Source of the DNA: Isoetes taiwanensis
Lineage: Eukaryota > Streptophyta > Lycopodiopsida > Isoetales > Isoetaceae
DNA: 64,000 nt
Direction: 5' to 3'
Assembly (NCBI GenBank): GCA_021234155.1
Contig: JAJEKV010000037.1
Span: 622,001-686,000, forward strand
Of the stretch, positions 42,875 through 55,239 are shown in pieces. A program made the translations under genes and the position numbers. The notes under the pieces were generated by a model that did no database searches, was not told the origin of the DNA, and worked only from the letters and a program-made list of their open reading frames with translations. Positions within the stretch are counted from its first letter, which is position 1. Every line of letters begins with the position of its first letter.

Positions 42875-42971
42875 TATGGAAATGATATATTTTAAGTCAA
42901 TTAATTTTTCATGTTGGCAAGCCAGTATGACCTTGTCCTTTTCAAATCAAGGAACTTATGTTGTCAATTAC

Positions 42972-43110
42972 TTTGTTTCACTTATGTGTTGTTGTGATCC
43001 AAATTAAAGTTTATTCAACTTTGTGTTGTGATATGAAGTTAAAGTTCATTTAACTTTGTGTTGTGATCTATGTTAAAATTCAATTAACTTTGTGGTGTAA
43101 TATAGCTTAA
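42972..43110. repeat. Diverged tandem repeat, about 44-bp unit
   Basis: Three to four units run CTTTGTGTTGTGATCYAWRTTAAARTTCATTTAA. Confidence 0.7.
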
Positions 43111-43496
43111 AATAATGGGGGTTAAAACTGTGTTGTTATGAAGCAATAATGGAAGGGTAGTGATGAAGCAATTTCCTTTCAGATTAATGTTTACACTGGA
43201 TGTGTTGAAGGGGTTAAAGCATCTACCTAACATGAAGCTAAGTTAAGGGAACTTAGTTACTTGAAATTTATTAGAAACTTAGTGAATTAAAATAAGAAGA
43301 AGAAGAAGAAGAAGAGAACTTAATGAATTAAAATAAGGAAAGTGTCAATGAAAGCAGGGCAAAATCAAAATAGGGAAAGTGCATAATAAAAAAAGGGCAA
43401 ATCAAAATGTTAAAAGCTGTAGCAGAAAAAATCTCTTCATTGTTTTACCATCGGGTCTGCAAAATTTCAAGCTTCCTTGCAAAAACTCCAGAATAA

Positions 43497-43605
43497 AGCA
43501 TTGGGGCAGAAAAAGCATTGGGGCAAAAACTCCAGAATAAAGCATTGGGGCAGATAAAGCATTGGGGCAAAAAATCCAGAATACAGCATTGGGGCATTGG
43601 GGAAA
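43497..43605. repeat. Minisatellite GCATTGGGGCAGAAAAA
   Basis: Five GCATTGGGGCA units alternate with CTCCAGAATAAA spacers. The higher-order unit is about 55 bp. Confidence 0.8.
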
Positions 43606-44159
43606 ATCGAACTGTATAATCGAACATGTCGGTAACATGCATAATCAAAAGAGGGCAAGAGAGCAGAGAGACAATCTGGCTGCCAGCATATTTAAATGAG
43701 CAGGCATATTATGTACGCATGTGCTCAAAGGAATGAGCATCTTAATGATTTTAAGAATGTGTCAAGTGGGGAGACATGGAAAAAACTTGTGATGGATGAG
43801 AAAATTGGTAATGTCTGTTCTGGAAGCAAACTCGAGATGCAGGATGAGGGGATTGGCATTATGTTAAGCAGCTTAAGTCAACCAAAAATATATCCTACAG
43901 GTCCATTCAAAACAAAACATTCTGTCAGATAAGGCCCAGGGATTCATAGCCGTTGTCAATTCAGACATCCGTGACAGGCCATTTCTTGAATCATAAACTC
44001 AGAAACAGAAATCCGAATCCCAGGACGAGCTATTCGATCAGAGCTGTCCGTGAACATGATTATATCTTTTTAGCACTACCTACAAATCCGGGATTATTGT
44101 GAAACACAGCAAAAATGAAGAACAAAAATGAAGAAAGAGCAAGAAAACTACCTGAATGC

Positions 44160-44410
44160 CGGAACCCTCAGTGCTCCTGCCTGCCTCAAAATCAAACCCT
44201 GAAGAAAGCAGACAAAAGCAGAAAGAAGAAGTAAGCAGACGAAAACTGAAAGAAGAATCTGTAAAAGAAGTAAAAAATGCTTTCAGAACTTGAAATCAAA
44301 CCTTGCCCTGCGAAATCAAACCCTCAGCGCTCCTGCCGGCCTCGAAATCAAACCTTGAAGAAAGCAGATGAAAGCAGAAAGAAAGCATACGAAAGAAGAA
44401 TCTGAAAGTT
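44160..44410. repeat. Diverged duplication of a purine-rich segment
   Basis: CTGCCTCAAAATCAAACCCT followed by GAAGAAAGCAGACAAAAGC (44185-44270) recurs at 44335-44410 with small changes. The middle contains a third partial copy. Confidence 0.65.
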
Positions 44411-44689
44411 CGAAAAACCCTGGTTCGAATGGGAAGCCCAAGTCGCCCTCTTATCGTCTACCAGCAGTCAGTCATCAAAACGGAGATCGACCGCCTGAAA
44501 TACTCCAACGATTTCTGTTGCTCAAAGCTCCCTGCCCGATCCTCTCCTTTTGTACCACAAACCCTAAGAAGAAGCAGCCTGCATTAAAACCGAGCGGACC
44601 ATCATCAAAGATAGGCGCTCTCCCGAGAAATCAGCCGCATTTCGTATAACGCCACCGTTCAAAAAAGGCATTAAGGGTCGGAAGGCAAA

Positions 44690-44807
44690 AATTATGCCGG
44701 AAATGCATTTTAGAGCGTTACATGGCCGGAAAATGTGTAACATCCGGCGGCCGGAAAGGGGACACCGGCATCAGCCAAAACCCCCAAAAACTTTTTAAGT
44801 AAGTAGA
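44690..44807 (-). other. Helitron A 5' terminus
   Basis: The minus strand from 44807 reads TCTACTTACTTAAAAAGTTT, then a G/C-rich stretch (TGCCGGTGTCCCCTTTCCGG) shared with unit B. The preceding minus-strand base is A. Confidence 0.88.
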
Positions 44808-44989
44808 TTCTATAATAAGTAAGTTGATTACGTCCTTGCCCTATTAAAACACCAACAATAGCGGCATTTGAGCATTTAGACAATTGAATCCAGTCATTTT
44901 AGGTACGATTGCAATGCTTATGAGGCTGATTTTGCTTGGTTGGGCAATGCAAAAGTTCTGCTTGGATCTGTAACAAGAAAATGGACTGG

Positions 44990-46140
44990 AAGATTCTATG
45001 GCAGCGGTCGATGAGGAAGAGCCATTTGAAGACAATATTAGTTTTCAATGTGCATTTTCCATCTTACTCCTAGCTGCAGCATCTTAGTTAAGAAGACCAC
45101 TAAGAAGACTATGGGTTTGTCCAAGACAAACCACTCAATGGGATAATATCGACAATCATGCATGGAATTGCCTTCCATCATTTGAAGATGATATGTGGCA
45201 TCCATTTTACAGAATGAAGAGAGGTTCATTTCAGAAACTTGTAGGTCTCATTGTACCATATCTAATTAGACCAGGCCAGAAAGTCAGTACTCCTGTAGAC
45301 CCTAGGAAGGCTGTAGCTATGGTTCTCTATTTTCTTACTCATGGTGAGATGCCTTTACATGTTGGCCAAAGATTTTATGTTGGAAAAGCAAGTTTCAAGA
45401 AAGATACCAATTGCTTCTAAAACCATGCTTTATAAGAAATTTATTGCCTTGCCCTTGGGCCAGAGACTGCTGGATATTATGAAGGAGTCTCATGCCACAG
45501 GCTTGCTTAGTAACATTTTTTGTGTTGTTCTCATATTTTTTGTACAGGAAGCCATGGAAGAAAGATAAAAGGGATCATTACTATAGCAAACATAAGAGAC
45601 ATTCCTACCTGATGCAAGGTGTAATAATATATTCTCGAATGCTTATCAATGTCGGTATTAGTGGAATGAGATCTATGCATGATTCCAACCAGTTCAAGAA
45701 AAATCTATTGAATAAGTGGCTTGCATCAAAGCAGGTTCTGCAACAGCCTATTGTCCACATGAATGGCAAGAAAATTAACAGGCAAGATGAGATCCTTGAT
45801 GAAGATGTAACAGTCAACATTCCACCAATGCTTTTAGGTTATTCAGCATATCCAAACAGAAGGTTCATAGTGAAAGTATTTCCAAATGGTACGCGGTCTT
45901 TTGGCAAGTTTAAAAAGAGGATTTGCAAGGGCAGAATATATGTGGAGAATAGTTTTGGGATAGTAAAAGAGAAGTTCTGGATCCTTAAGGATTTGCCCAT
46001 TCATGTTGGCAAGGTAGCGAAGATCATTCATGCCACATGTGTTCTATGAAATTTCTGCATAATGGAGGATTTGAAAATGGAGATGCTGCCCATAGAAGCA
46101 GACTTGCCAGAAATAAGCTACTATGAGACTGAAGAGATGA
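44990..46140 (+). pseudogene. PIF/Harbinger-type DDE transposase, broken
   Basis: Segment 45193-45420 reads the N-terminal helix-turn-helix-like region (WHPFYRMKRGSFQKLVGLIV, PRKAVAMVLYFLTHGE). Segment 45341-45568 continues (ALPLGQRLLDIMKESHATGL). Segment 45492-46049 has DDE_Tnp_4 landmarks: DHYYSKHKRHSYLMQGVIIY, INVGISGMRSMHDSNQF, LLGYSAYPNRRFIVKVF and RIYVENSFGIVKEKFWIL. The family's second catalytic aspartate in GDSAYP is tyrosine here (GYSAYP), the first (IDGTH) is not found, and the glutamate in VENSFG is kept. Frameshifts at about 45420 and 45560 add to inactivation. Terminal inverted repeats were not located. Confidence 0.85.
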
Positions 46141-46652
46141 ACAAGAAAATGAAGAAGGAATGAGACTTGATGAGACATGTCATCTTCTAGAATAGGGATA
46201 GCAGAAATGTAGTTTGATTCTTTGATTCATTCTACCAACTTAAATTCTTTCATTTTGACAATCTGAAATGTCAATGCGTGATGCTTTCCCATTTGTGGAA
46301 AAGGCTGCTATAATCATTCAATCTCAATTCCAAAACTGTTATCTTCTTGCAGAAATTCTTGTGCAATGTAAATGTAGATGATCGTCTGAAACTGCATTTG
46401 AAAACTTTATTGATATTAGGTAAGTGCTTCTGGAGATACAAGCATTTGAGTCGAAGTCAAAATTTAGTCAATGAAAGTCAAATTTGCTATAATAGTGCTC
46501 AATTCCTTAAGTATGGCAATGAAATCGAGTAAACTATACATACATTTGAGTTCATATAACATTAACTAGTTGCATCTTGAATGTAAGATATTGAATTCAC
46601 ATAACAGACTACAAGTGAGTTCATATAACATTCTATTTGTTAACAAGTTATT
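46141..46652. other. No gene seen
   Basis: A/T-rich flank. A TGAGTTCATATAACATT unit occurs at about 46549 and 46617. Confidence 0.45.
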
Positions 46653-47496
46653 CTGGGAAACGACTCGCGAGAGACACAAAACTGGCCGAACAATATCGGA
46701 CTACCCCATAAAAAGATGCCAAGGCAATATAGGAGGGCAATGGTGACAACTTCTCATCGGGATAAAAAACCCCGCCCTTTCGGGTTTTCGAGGAAAACCC
46801 TAATGAGAAATGGTCGCCACCAACCTCGAATGTGTTGCCTGGAGAACAGAGAAAAACGGACGAGAGCGAAGGCGAACATAGAGCACGACCCCAAACAATG
46901 GTGAAAAACCTCCGAAGGTAACGAAGAGGAGGGCGAACAGAAACGCGACAGGTCCCCAGCAACTGGTGGAATATAAGAACCTGCAAGACCAAAGGACTCC
47001 CAAAAAAACACCCGTAAACGATTAGAACAATAAAACAAGTATAGCCATAAAACGAAGCTGGATCAACAAAGGACCGAAGAGACGAGAAATAAAATAGGTA
47101 GAAAAGAACATAACAGGAAAAGATAGCATCACCCATAGGGTGGAAAAAACATCACCCAACCGGGTGGAAAAACATTATATCAAAATATGCGCCACCCGCG
47201 AAGGTGGAAATAAATAGCATCACCCGCAGTGGAGAATAAACAAAAAGAGAATGCTAAAACAAAGAATATGGAAAAGTCATACCCACAGATGGAGAACACA
47301 AAAGTGAATGACAAATAAAAATATATAAATGAAAAAGAAGTATACGCCCACGCATTAGGGCGGGAAGGGGGGAAGCTACGAGAACGAAGAATGCCGCCTG
47401 GAGAAGACGCCATAACCAAGTTTTAAAATGACAATGGCCTAATATATGCCGCCCTTTCCTCAGAATGGCGATCCGATGGCTCGGATCGATGGGATT
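46653..47496. mobile_element. Short member of a terminal-hairpin repeat family, abutting a long member
   Basis: It starts CTGGGAAACGACTCGCGAG and ends with GATCCGATGGCTCGGATC (hairpin at 47470-47487) then GATGGGATT. The next element starts directly afterwards with CTCGGGAAACGACTCAGCG. It has no transposase. The terminal hairpin and head-to-tail arrangement are reminiscent of rolling-circle elements, but the CTRR end is missing. Confidence 0.6.
46751..46809. repeat. Foldback hairpin, copy 2 of the two-copy family
   Basis: The arms TTCTCAT (46751-46757) and ATGAGAA (46803-46809) enclose the same core as the element at 25164, in opposite orientation (CCCCGCCCTTTCGGGTTTTC). Confidence 0.7.
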
Positions 47497-47549
47497 CTCG
47501 GGAAACGACTCAGCGAGAGACACAAAACCGCCGACTACCAAAGGACTTC

Positions 47550-48860
47550 CTCTACTATAAGCCCAGCCGCCGCTAAAACCTCCAAGCGTTGAGTTGATCG
47601 CGAAACACATAGCGAGAGTGAGAAGAAGAAGAGCCATGGGCCGTGAGCCGCGGAGCACGCCTCATGTGGAACTCCCCGAAAGAAAATGTTGAAGCTCCTC
47701 CGCCGAAAGTCAATGAGTACCATATTGGGATGGATCTAAGCCGACAGCCGTAAGACACTCCCGCCACCACCCCGAAAGCAGTTGGATAAGATAAAGGACG
47801 AAAGAAGAAGGCGAGGAACGAAAAAGAGGGCCGCCGTGAGGGAGGATCGAGGAGAGGATAAGAACCCGTAGAAATCAGCGGTGAAGGATAGTGACAAAGG
47901 TGCAAAAAAAGGCAAGCGAAGCCAAAGAAATGGTATGACCCCCGAGCCGCTTGGTCGCGCTTTGGAGGACGTAATAAGAATATCAACATGCATAAGGAAA
48001 AGAAAGATCACGGAAGCTACACGCTGACTAGAACCAAAGAACGCCGAGCGGAAGCCGTGGGGAAAAAATGAAGCTAAAGAAAAAGAGACGGAAGCGCCTG
48101 CTATGGATGGTATCAGCTTAACGACCTGAAAAAGGAAAGGACATTAGAGAAAAAACAATGAAAAGAAAAGCACGCCGCCATGATGACGAATCTAAGGAAG
48201 CGCCCCGGCAACAAGGCGATGAAAAAACAAATCACGTCAATGCGTACAATGCACCTATGATATGAATGCGGAGCACGGACCATCAATATTCGGGAAAAGA
48301 GGTCAAACCATAAACCGTGATAAAGGAAGATGAATATCAAGAGTGGTAAAAGGTGAACCTAAAAAAGCAACGCCTCAAAGCTTACCAAGACAAGACAAAC
48401 ACTAAATGTAATGAGCCACCGGAGGAATGACAATAAGAAAAAAAGAGGTTGACAACAAGAAGTCTAAAGCAAAGAAGTTCGTAATGAGGAGAGTGAAAAT
48501 GCCAGTGAAAATCACAACAAGAAAAGGAGAAATGTGTAGTGATGTCAGAAGACAAATACCATATGCAGAAAGCCATGAATAAAGGCCCCACGAGGAAAAC
48601 AAACTTTGGCAAACGAGGGATGAGATCGAAGAAGAGAATGTAGACATACTAGCACCGAGCAAAAGGAAGGTCAAGAAGGAAACTAAAGGTAATTCGGAGC
48701 ACAACGTAAAAGAAAAATGACCATAAACTATAAGCCCAGCCACCGCGAAACCGCCAGGTGTCGAGTCAGGTGACGAAGCGCATAGCGAGGGTGAGACGAA
48801 GAGGAGTGCAAACGACCGTGAGCGCGAGAAGAACGGGAACATATAGAAGGCACCCATTAA
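47550..48860. repeat. Internal duplication within the purine-skewed element
   Basis: CTATAAGCCCAGCCGCCGC at 47552 with the following 100 bp (CATAGCGAGAGTGAGA) recurs at about 48727 (CTATAAGCCCAGCCACCGC ... CATAGCGAGGGTGAGA). Confidence 0.7.
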
Positions 48861-50618
48861 CGAGTAAGGAGAACAAGAATGTGCATAACGGCGAAGCGGC
48901 AAACTGCAAAACTACAAGCACCCAAATTGATGTGAGTGATTAGAAATGAGAAAAAATCAACAATTCATGAAAAAAGAGAGGATAGCATCACCCGGGGGGT
49001 GAAGAAAAGCGTCACCCAGCGGGTGGAAGAAAACACATGATAAACAGAAAATTGTGTCCAAATATAGCTAAATAACAAATATGATACATAAGGGTAGCAC
49101 AATGCATAATGATAGCGAGCTACAAATGAAGTCCCCAAAAAAGACAATAAAGTGATGTTTTAAGCCCAAGGATAAATACGAGAAAAGAGGAATGCAAGCC
49201 CATGAACAAATCAACAAGAAAATAACCACAGACAAGAGCCCAACGGCTAGAAAAAGTGTAAAACACGACCGCCTTAATAACAACATGAACAATGCTATAA
49301 TCCCCAAAACCGCATCAGATTATATACCGACAAAAGGCAGAATACGAAAAATGATCGACCCTAGAGAAAATGGAAAATACCCACATACATGTATCTAGAT
49401 AAAATTAAGTAAGCCACCACGTGATGAAAAATCATCGATCACATAGAAAAAAGGCATGTATCTAAGCAAAACGGAGGAGCCATAGCCCATAGAGAACCAA
49501 TAGAATAAAAATCATCTAACACATAGAAAAAATGCATGTATCTAGGCAAAATGAAGGAGCCACTATATGATGCAAAAAATGTTCCCATTGATCGTATGCT
49601 AAGACAAGAAACCGCCAAAAAGTAGGTCCCATTACGCCTAGCAATGTCAAGGCAACTCTAGATGCATAAATTTTGAAGACATTAAATTGATGGCTAAGCG
49701 AAAACAAGAAGAGAACCCCAAGCAACATATGGAACACTTGGAACACAAGCCATGTAGCAATATTGAAAATAACTAAGATGGCATACACAAGTCAAGTAAC
49801 AATATTTTAACAACTGGCAACAGACGGAAAAAGACAAAGTGCAACCTGGCAAATGTGGTGAATAAATCTCGGGGCAATAAAAAGAATGAAACCATGAGAA
49901 TGCAGCATATAAAATAGAAAAATAACAGCACAGCCCGAGGAAATAACACATAGGCCACAGAAAAAACTAAAGTGAAAATGCGGGCCAGAACACAAACAAG
50001 AAAATCAACCGGAATAACCTGCATTAACCGTTGAAGAGGCGGGTGCATCAAAAAACAAGATACCACAAGAGCAAAAAAATAAAACCCAACAACTATGGGA
50101 AACCTAGAACGTAGAAGATAAAACCACCCGAATAACGTATACCACCTGAGCCAAATGTAGTGCATCACACACGAGGACAAAAGATAAAACCCAAACCACC
50201 ATACCTAAATGCAGAAAAGAATGCCATAGATAACCACGTGGGAACCACAATATAAAAAATAACATACAAAAGAGATACATGTCGGAGAAATAACACGCAA
50301 TTGAGGCCATACTGCAACCTACCATGGAAATGGAATGCATCAATGTAAAAAAGACAAATGCAACCGAAAGATGAGGGCCACAAATCGATAGGCAATAAAA
50401 AAAGATAATAAACCATGGATGAAAGAACGTGGGATTATGAAAACAAGACAACATCCCAAGTAAATGACCACAAGACGAAAATGAGGCAAAAAGTGAGCTA
50501 GAACATAAACAAGAGAAAAAACAGCGCGAGGAGAACATAGACCCATTTAAATAGTATGGTGCATCGAATCCACAATAAAAACACAATTGCAAAGGATAAA
50601 AAGCCGAAAGCAACCATG

Positions 50619-51985
50619 AAAAAGCCTCAAATTCCAAGGATAATGTCACATATATAAAAACTAGATGTCCATCAACTTGGAAAAAGTAACAAACGAAAAA
50701 AGATAACATGGGAGGGAAAACCACCCCTAAAAACAAAAGCCCCTAAATGCCCCTATATGCGAAGGCAACTATGAATAAGACATGAGAAAAACACGTAAAT
50801 CGAGAACCCCAAGATGAAAAAAAGAAAAGGGACAAACACCGAAGAATCAACAATAGAGTCTAATTATCAAAACGTGTAGAATCCAACAAAAAAAGACATA
50901 ACACAAATACTGGATTCCCAATTATTCAGCAAAGGAGTCAACAGCTAGAGAGCCGCAGAAATGACCGAAATGTGAGTCGAAAAACACAATATAGGCAATA
51001 ACATGAAAAAGGAAAATGAAACCATGGCAATGCAAACATATTTAATATGAAAAACAACAAACAAGACATGGATAACAACATCCCAAGGAAGTTACAACAT
51101 AGGCCACAAAATTGAATCGAAGCAAAACACAGGCAATAACAAGAAAAAGCAACCCCAATAGTGCATAAAACGTGGAAAATAGTGTGGTGCATCGCATGCC
51201 AAGATAAAAATGCAACTCCAAAGGATGCTTAACATAAAAAAGGCAGAAACAAGCATAGGAAAGCATAGAGTTCGTAGGATGATGCCACATAAAAAGATAC
51301 ATAGTCAACCATAACGAAAAAATAACACATGAAAGGATAGACAGCCGAGGCAAGAACCATCCCATTACAAAATCCCCTAGGTGGTGCATGCATGATAACA
51401 ACCCATAGGGACCCGCAATATAACCACGTCATTGGAAGGTTTATGCCAAACATGGAAAGAGACGTAAACAAAGTGCATGATTTCATAACCATAAGACCAC
51501 GTCATTCGAATGTTGATGATCCAAACATGAAAAGAGACATAAAACAAGTGCATTACTCCCTATCCATGAGACCACGTCATTTTAATGTTTGTGAACCAAA
51601 AACACGAAAAGACATAAAGCAAGTGCACGATTCCATATCCCTAACCCACGTCACCTGAATGTTTATAATCCAAACATAAAAAGAGACATAAAACAAGTGG
51701 ATTAGTCCATATTATTCGACGGAGGGTATCGCCATCACGACGATGACAAAGCACAGATAAGAAAAAGGAGGAAAAAACCCAACCACCATAAAAAAAGCCT
51801 CAAATTCAAAGGATAATGTTACATATATAAAAACTAGATGTCCATCAACTTGGAAAAGGTAACATACGAAAGAGATAACATGGGAGGGAAAAACCACCCC
51901 CTAAAACAAAAGCCCATTCTAATGCAATTATGAATAAGACATGAGAAAAACATAACAATCGAGAACCCCGCATAGGAAAAAGAAA
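50619..51985. repeat. About 200-bp segment duplicated at 1.17-kb distance
   Basis: The block from AAAGCCTCAAATTCCAAGG to CGAGAACCCC (50619-50830) recurs at about 51788-51985 with few differences, including ACTAGATGTCCATCAACTTG. Confidence 0.8.
51425..51705. repeat. Tandem repeat, about 65-bp unit, four to five copies
   Basis: Each unit reads ACCACGTCATT, AATGTTTATGATCCAAACAT, then AAAGAGACATAAAACAAGTG. Confidence 0.85.
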
Positions 51986-54699
51986 AGGGACACCCAAATG
52001 ATGGAAAATATAATGTAAATGGGACTCGTAATTCCTTCCGAGGGTATATGTAAAGGGGGCATAAGATAACCGATGTAACCAGTATAAAAATCAAAGGCTA
52101 TGAAAAGGCCGTGATAAATAGGGAGCATAAGACAAATAGTAACCGATGGAGAAAATATGCCAAAAAGAGGAACAAACGCCAGATAAATGAGATGATCCAA
52201 TGAATATAGGCAAATGATCATGCATATCATAGAGTCAAAAGTCCCAGTAAGCACGAATGAGAAGAATAAGATGCCAAACCCATAATTAAAAGCAAATACC
52301 AAACCCAATCCCCATGAACAATAGTTGAAAATAATTATGTAGTCAGCTAACTAAAACATAAAACGACTTGAACAATGCCAAAGGAATAAGATGAAGGTGA
52401 AAACCCCGATGGTAACACGTATAAACGTTAAAAGATAAAGGCAACCTCGTCGATGATGAACAAGAAAACACCAAGCCAGTGAGGCAACAGCATCAAAAAT
52501 ACAATATGGACAAGAATGCGAAAGGAACTGAAACCACCGTAATGTGCCGTATGCCTAAAAACAAGGAAAACAACGTGCGAGACCAACCTTTCAAAGGGAA
52601 AATACAGCAGGACAACAAATGAACTTAACCAAAGCACAGTCAAGACGCAAAGGAAATCGAACGCCAATAATGTATAGTACAAATAATGTCGAACTAGTGT
52701 GATATGGTAAGAAATTCAAATGATGCCCAACAGAAAACATCGAACAACCTATGGTTCATAAGAGGATGCCAACATATAAAGAAACCCTCATTGTCAACCA
52801 AATGTGGAAAAAAGTAAAAAAGCAACACAAAGAATGAGATAAAAGCCCAAGTCCAAACCCATAAAACATCCCATCAGAAAGCCCCTATAGGGGCAAAGAA
52901 CAAGAAGTAAAAGAAAGCACATATAGAAGCTTAAACCCACATGATTTTGGCGTGTAAGATCCCACACCGAACAATATAACATTAAAAAAGCAAAACAATT
53001 GTCTTATTCCATATTATTCAATATTATTCAAAGATGGCATCAACACCCCTACAATGCCAAACCACAAAACACAAAACACGTCTCGCAGAGATCAGGGACA
53101 ATCACGCAAAATTTCTATTGTCTCACGAATGGTGACAAGAACCTGCAAGCCGATTGAATGGAGGCCAAGAGGGCTGAAAAAAACATGCAAGAACGAGTGG
53201 TGGCAGCCAAAATCCAAAGAAAACTAGCGAGCCCAAAGGGGAACAAACCAAGAATACAAATAGTATCAGGTGTAAAATAAGCAAAACATACCGCAGGAGA
53301 GCCGTAATCACCGATTTTGACAAGACAAAGAACAAGAGGAGGCAACCCCACCAGAAAACCCGCGAAGCCAAGGTTGAATGATTCGGCAGACAAACTTCAT
53401 GCTCCAAGGAGGCGGCAGAAAACCCCAATTTCGACCCAAGGGAAGCGACTCATGGTGAAGGAGGAGGAAATCCAGTGGAACAAAGGCGAAAGCAGAGGTG
53501 GGATAGCTGAAACGGACGCGCAAAAGGCGCGATACATGTAAGGGCAAGATGAGATAGAATGAGCAACGCGGTCCCAGCAGCGCCATGCAAGAGAGGCTCG
53601 TAAGATAGATAGAAGCGGGAGCCGAGGGAAACACCGAGGCAAAAGAGCAACCCATCCAGCCGGAACAATGCATGGTAAGAGGCAGAACAAGAAACGGAAC
53701 GACGGAATGAGAATGAAGGGAGCCAAGATCACTGATAGGCCCAAGCAGGAAAGGGCTCAAGAGAGGATGAAACCAAACCAGAGAGCAAGGGCGGAATTAA
53801 AAATGCAGAGAAGAAGCCCGGCAATAACCAAAATGAACTGGGGGATGGATCAAGGGAAATCGAGGAATAGGAAGAAGCATGCGAAACCAACGCCCAAATT
53901 CCAACACGTAAAAAAATTGCTCCACACAGGAAATACCCAGAACATACAAGGGAACCCGATCAAACCATTCAACAGAACTCAACCAAGAGCCCAAAAACGA
54001 ACCCATCAAACCCGAACATGCAAAACATAACTTAAGCCCATCATTACACTTCCACCACGGCCGTCTCATAACCAACAAAGAGCCTATGCACCAAAACTCA
54101 ACATGCGAATAACCATAGAAGAGCTATGCGATGCCAAATAGAAACAACAGAAAGAAAGAGAAGCCATGCATGACGAAGATAAACTAAAGAACAAATCTGG
54201 AGAATCAGGCTGAGCATGTAAGAGAAGGGAGCGTACCGCCCAAAGGATGATGAAGAAACTTGCCAGGCAGGTGCAGGCGGCGAGGAGGTGAAACACAAGA
54301 CTGGTGGAGAAGCTGGTGAAGAAATCTATTAGTTGAAGGGCCAGCGAAGCTACGAGAACGAAGAATGCTGCTGTGAGAAGACGCCGATAACCAAGCGAAA
54401 AATGACAATGGCCTAATATAGGCGCTCGTCCTTTCCCAGAATGGCGATCCGATGGCTCGGATCGATGGGATTACTGTGTTTTGTAAACAGAAGTCGTATT
54501 TAATTAAAGTGGGACTCATTCCATTCCCACTTTTTTTCGGAACCCTGTTATTTTACACGAAAAGGAGCACCCCGACCCGAAAACTGTCCTTAATTCGAAT
54601 TTTTGTCTGTTAGTGTGCATCCAAGCTTTCTTCCAGTTTTCTTGGATAGCGAGTCGAGAACAAGAACAATGCAACTCAAACATAGGAATTTCATTACAG

Positions 54700-55239
54700 A
54701 TTGAAACCAAAGTTCTAGTTGAAAAAGATTCTTAGTTGAACATTTTGGCTCTATTTTCTTAGGTGGGTAGACAAGAGATCACAAATTCCAACAAAAATGA
54801 AGCAAATTGTTTACTTAATCACCAAAAAATACTAGTTGAGAGATACCTTATATTTATAAATGGGCTCGTTACAATATATATTACAGTGGGTGAAGAGACC
54901 ATAGTGGTCGTATGGGCACAATGATTACACCCTCTTCACACATGAACCACCTAGTGCAAAGGGCGCGTGGAGCTCTCTCCAAGTCATGGAGCAACTTACA
55001 GACGATAGAAATTTGTATGAGGAGTTCCTTCATGGGTCACGTGCTTGTATGTCCAACTGATGTCACCACCCTCTTCTCAGCACCTTTCTTCAATGAACTG
55101 GTCTTTTCATTGCTCCCAAGCATGTACTATCTGGTCAAGATAAGGACTAAATCAAGTTAGTCAAGTGATGCTACAGGCAAAAACAATAAAATAAAACACA
55201 GTTCTTAGAGCCATTTTTGGAAAATACAGGCCTAAGAAA
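54700..55239. other. No gene seen
   Basis: Only short chance ORFs. Confidence 0.4.

Larger units (their letters stand above)
35644..44807 (-). mobile_element. Helitron A, carrying a decayed Rep/helicase
   Basis: The 5' end TC (44807-44806) is preceded by A on the minus strand. The 3' end is hairpin GCCCGGC-AAC-GCCGGGC (35657-35673) then CTAG at 35647-35644. It encodes the Helitron Rep (HUH nuclease) and PIF1-like helicase on the minus strand in frameshifted pieces. If the whole pair is removed, an A|T target between 28050 and 44808 is restored, as expected for Helitron insertion. Confidence 0.92.
47495..54472. mobile_element. Long member of the terminal-hairpin repeat family, purine-skewed, noncoding
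   Basis: It shares its first 50 bp with the element at 46653 and its last 130 bp with that element's end, including TGACAATGGCCTAATATA and the hairpin GATCCGATGGCTCGGATC (54446-54463). The 7-kb interior is strongly A- and purine-rich on the plus strand and poor in T. For that reason the minus strand has many long ORFs full of Phe, Leu, Ser and Cys. I take these as composition artefacts, because no domain is seen and residue use is extreme. Internal repeats are frequent. Confidence 0.6.

Noticed and set aside
46648-54298. More than thirty long minus-strand ORFs rich in Phe, Leu, Ser and Cys (for example 50104-50736), looking like membrane proteins
   Set aside because: The plus strand is purine-rich and T-poor, so minus-strand stops are rare and hydrophobic codons abundant. 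Overlapping frames look alike and no domain or conserved motif is visible. Treated as a composition artefact.
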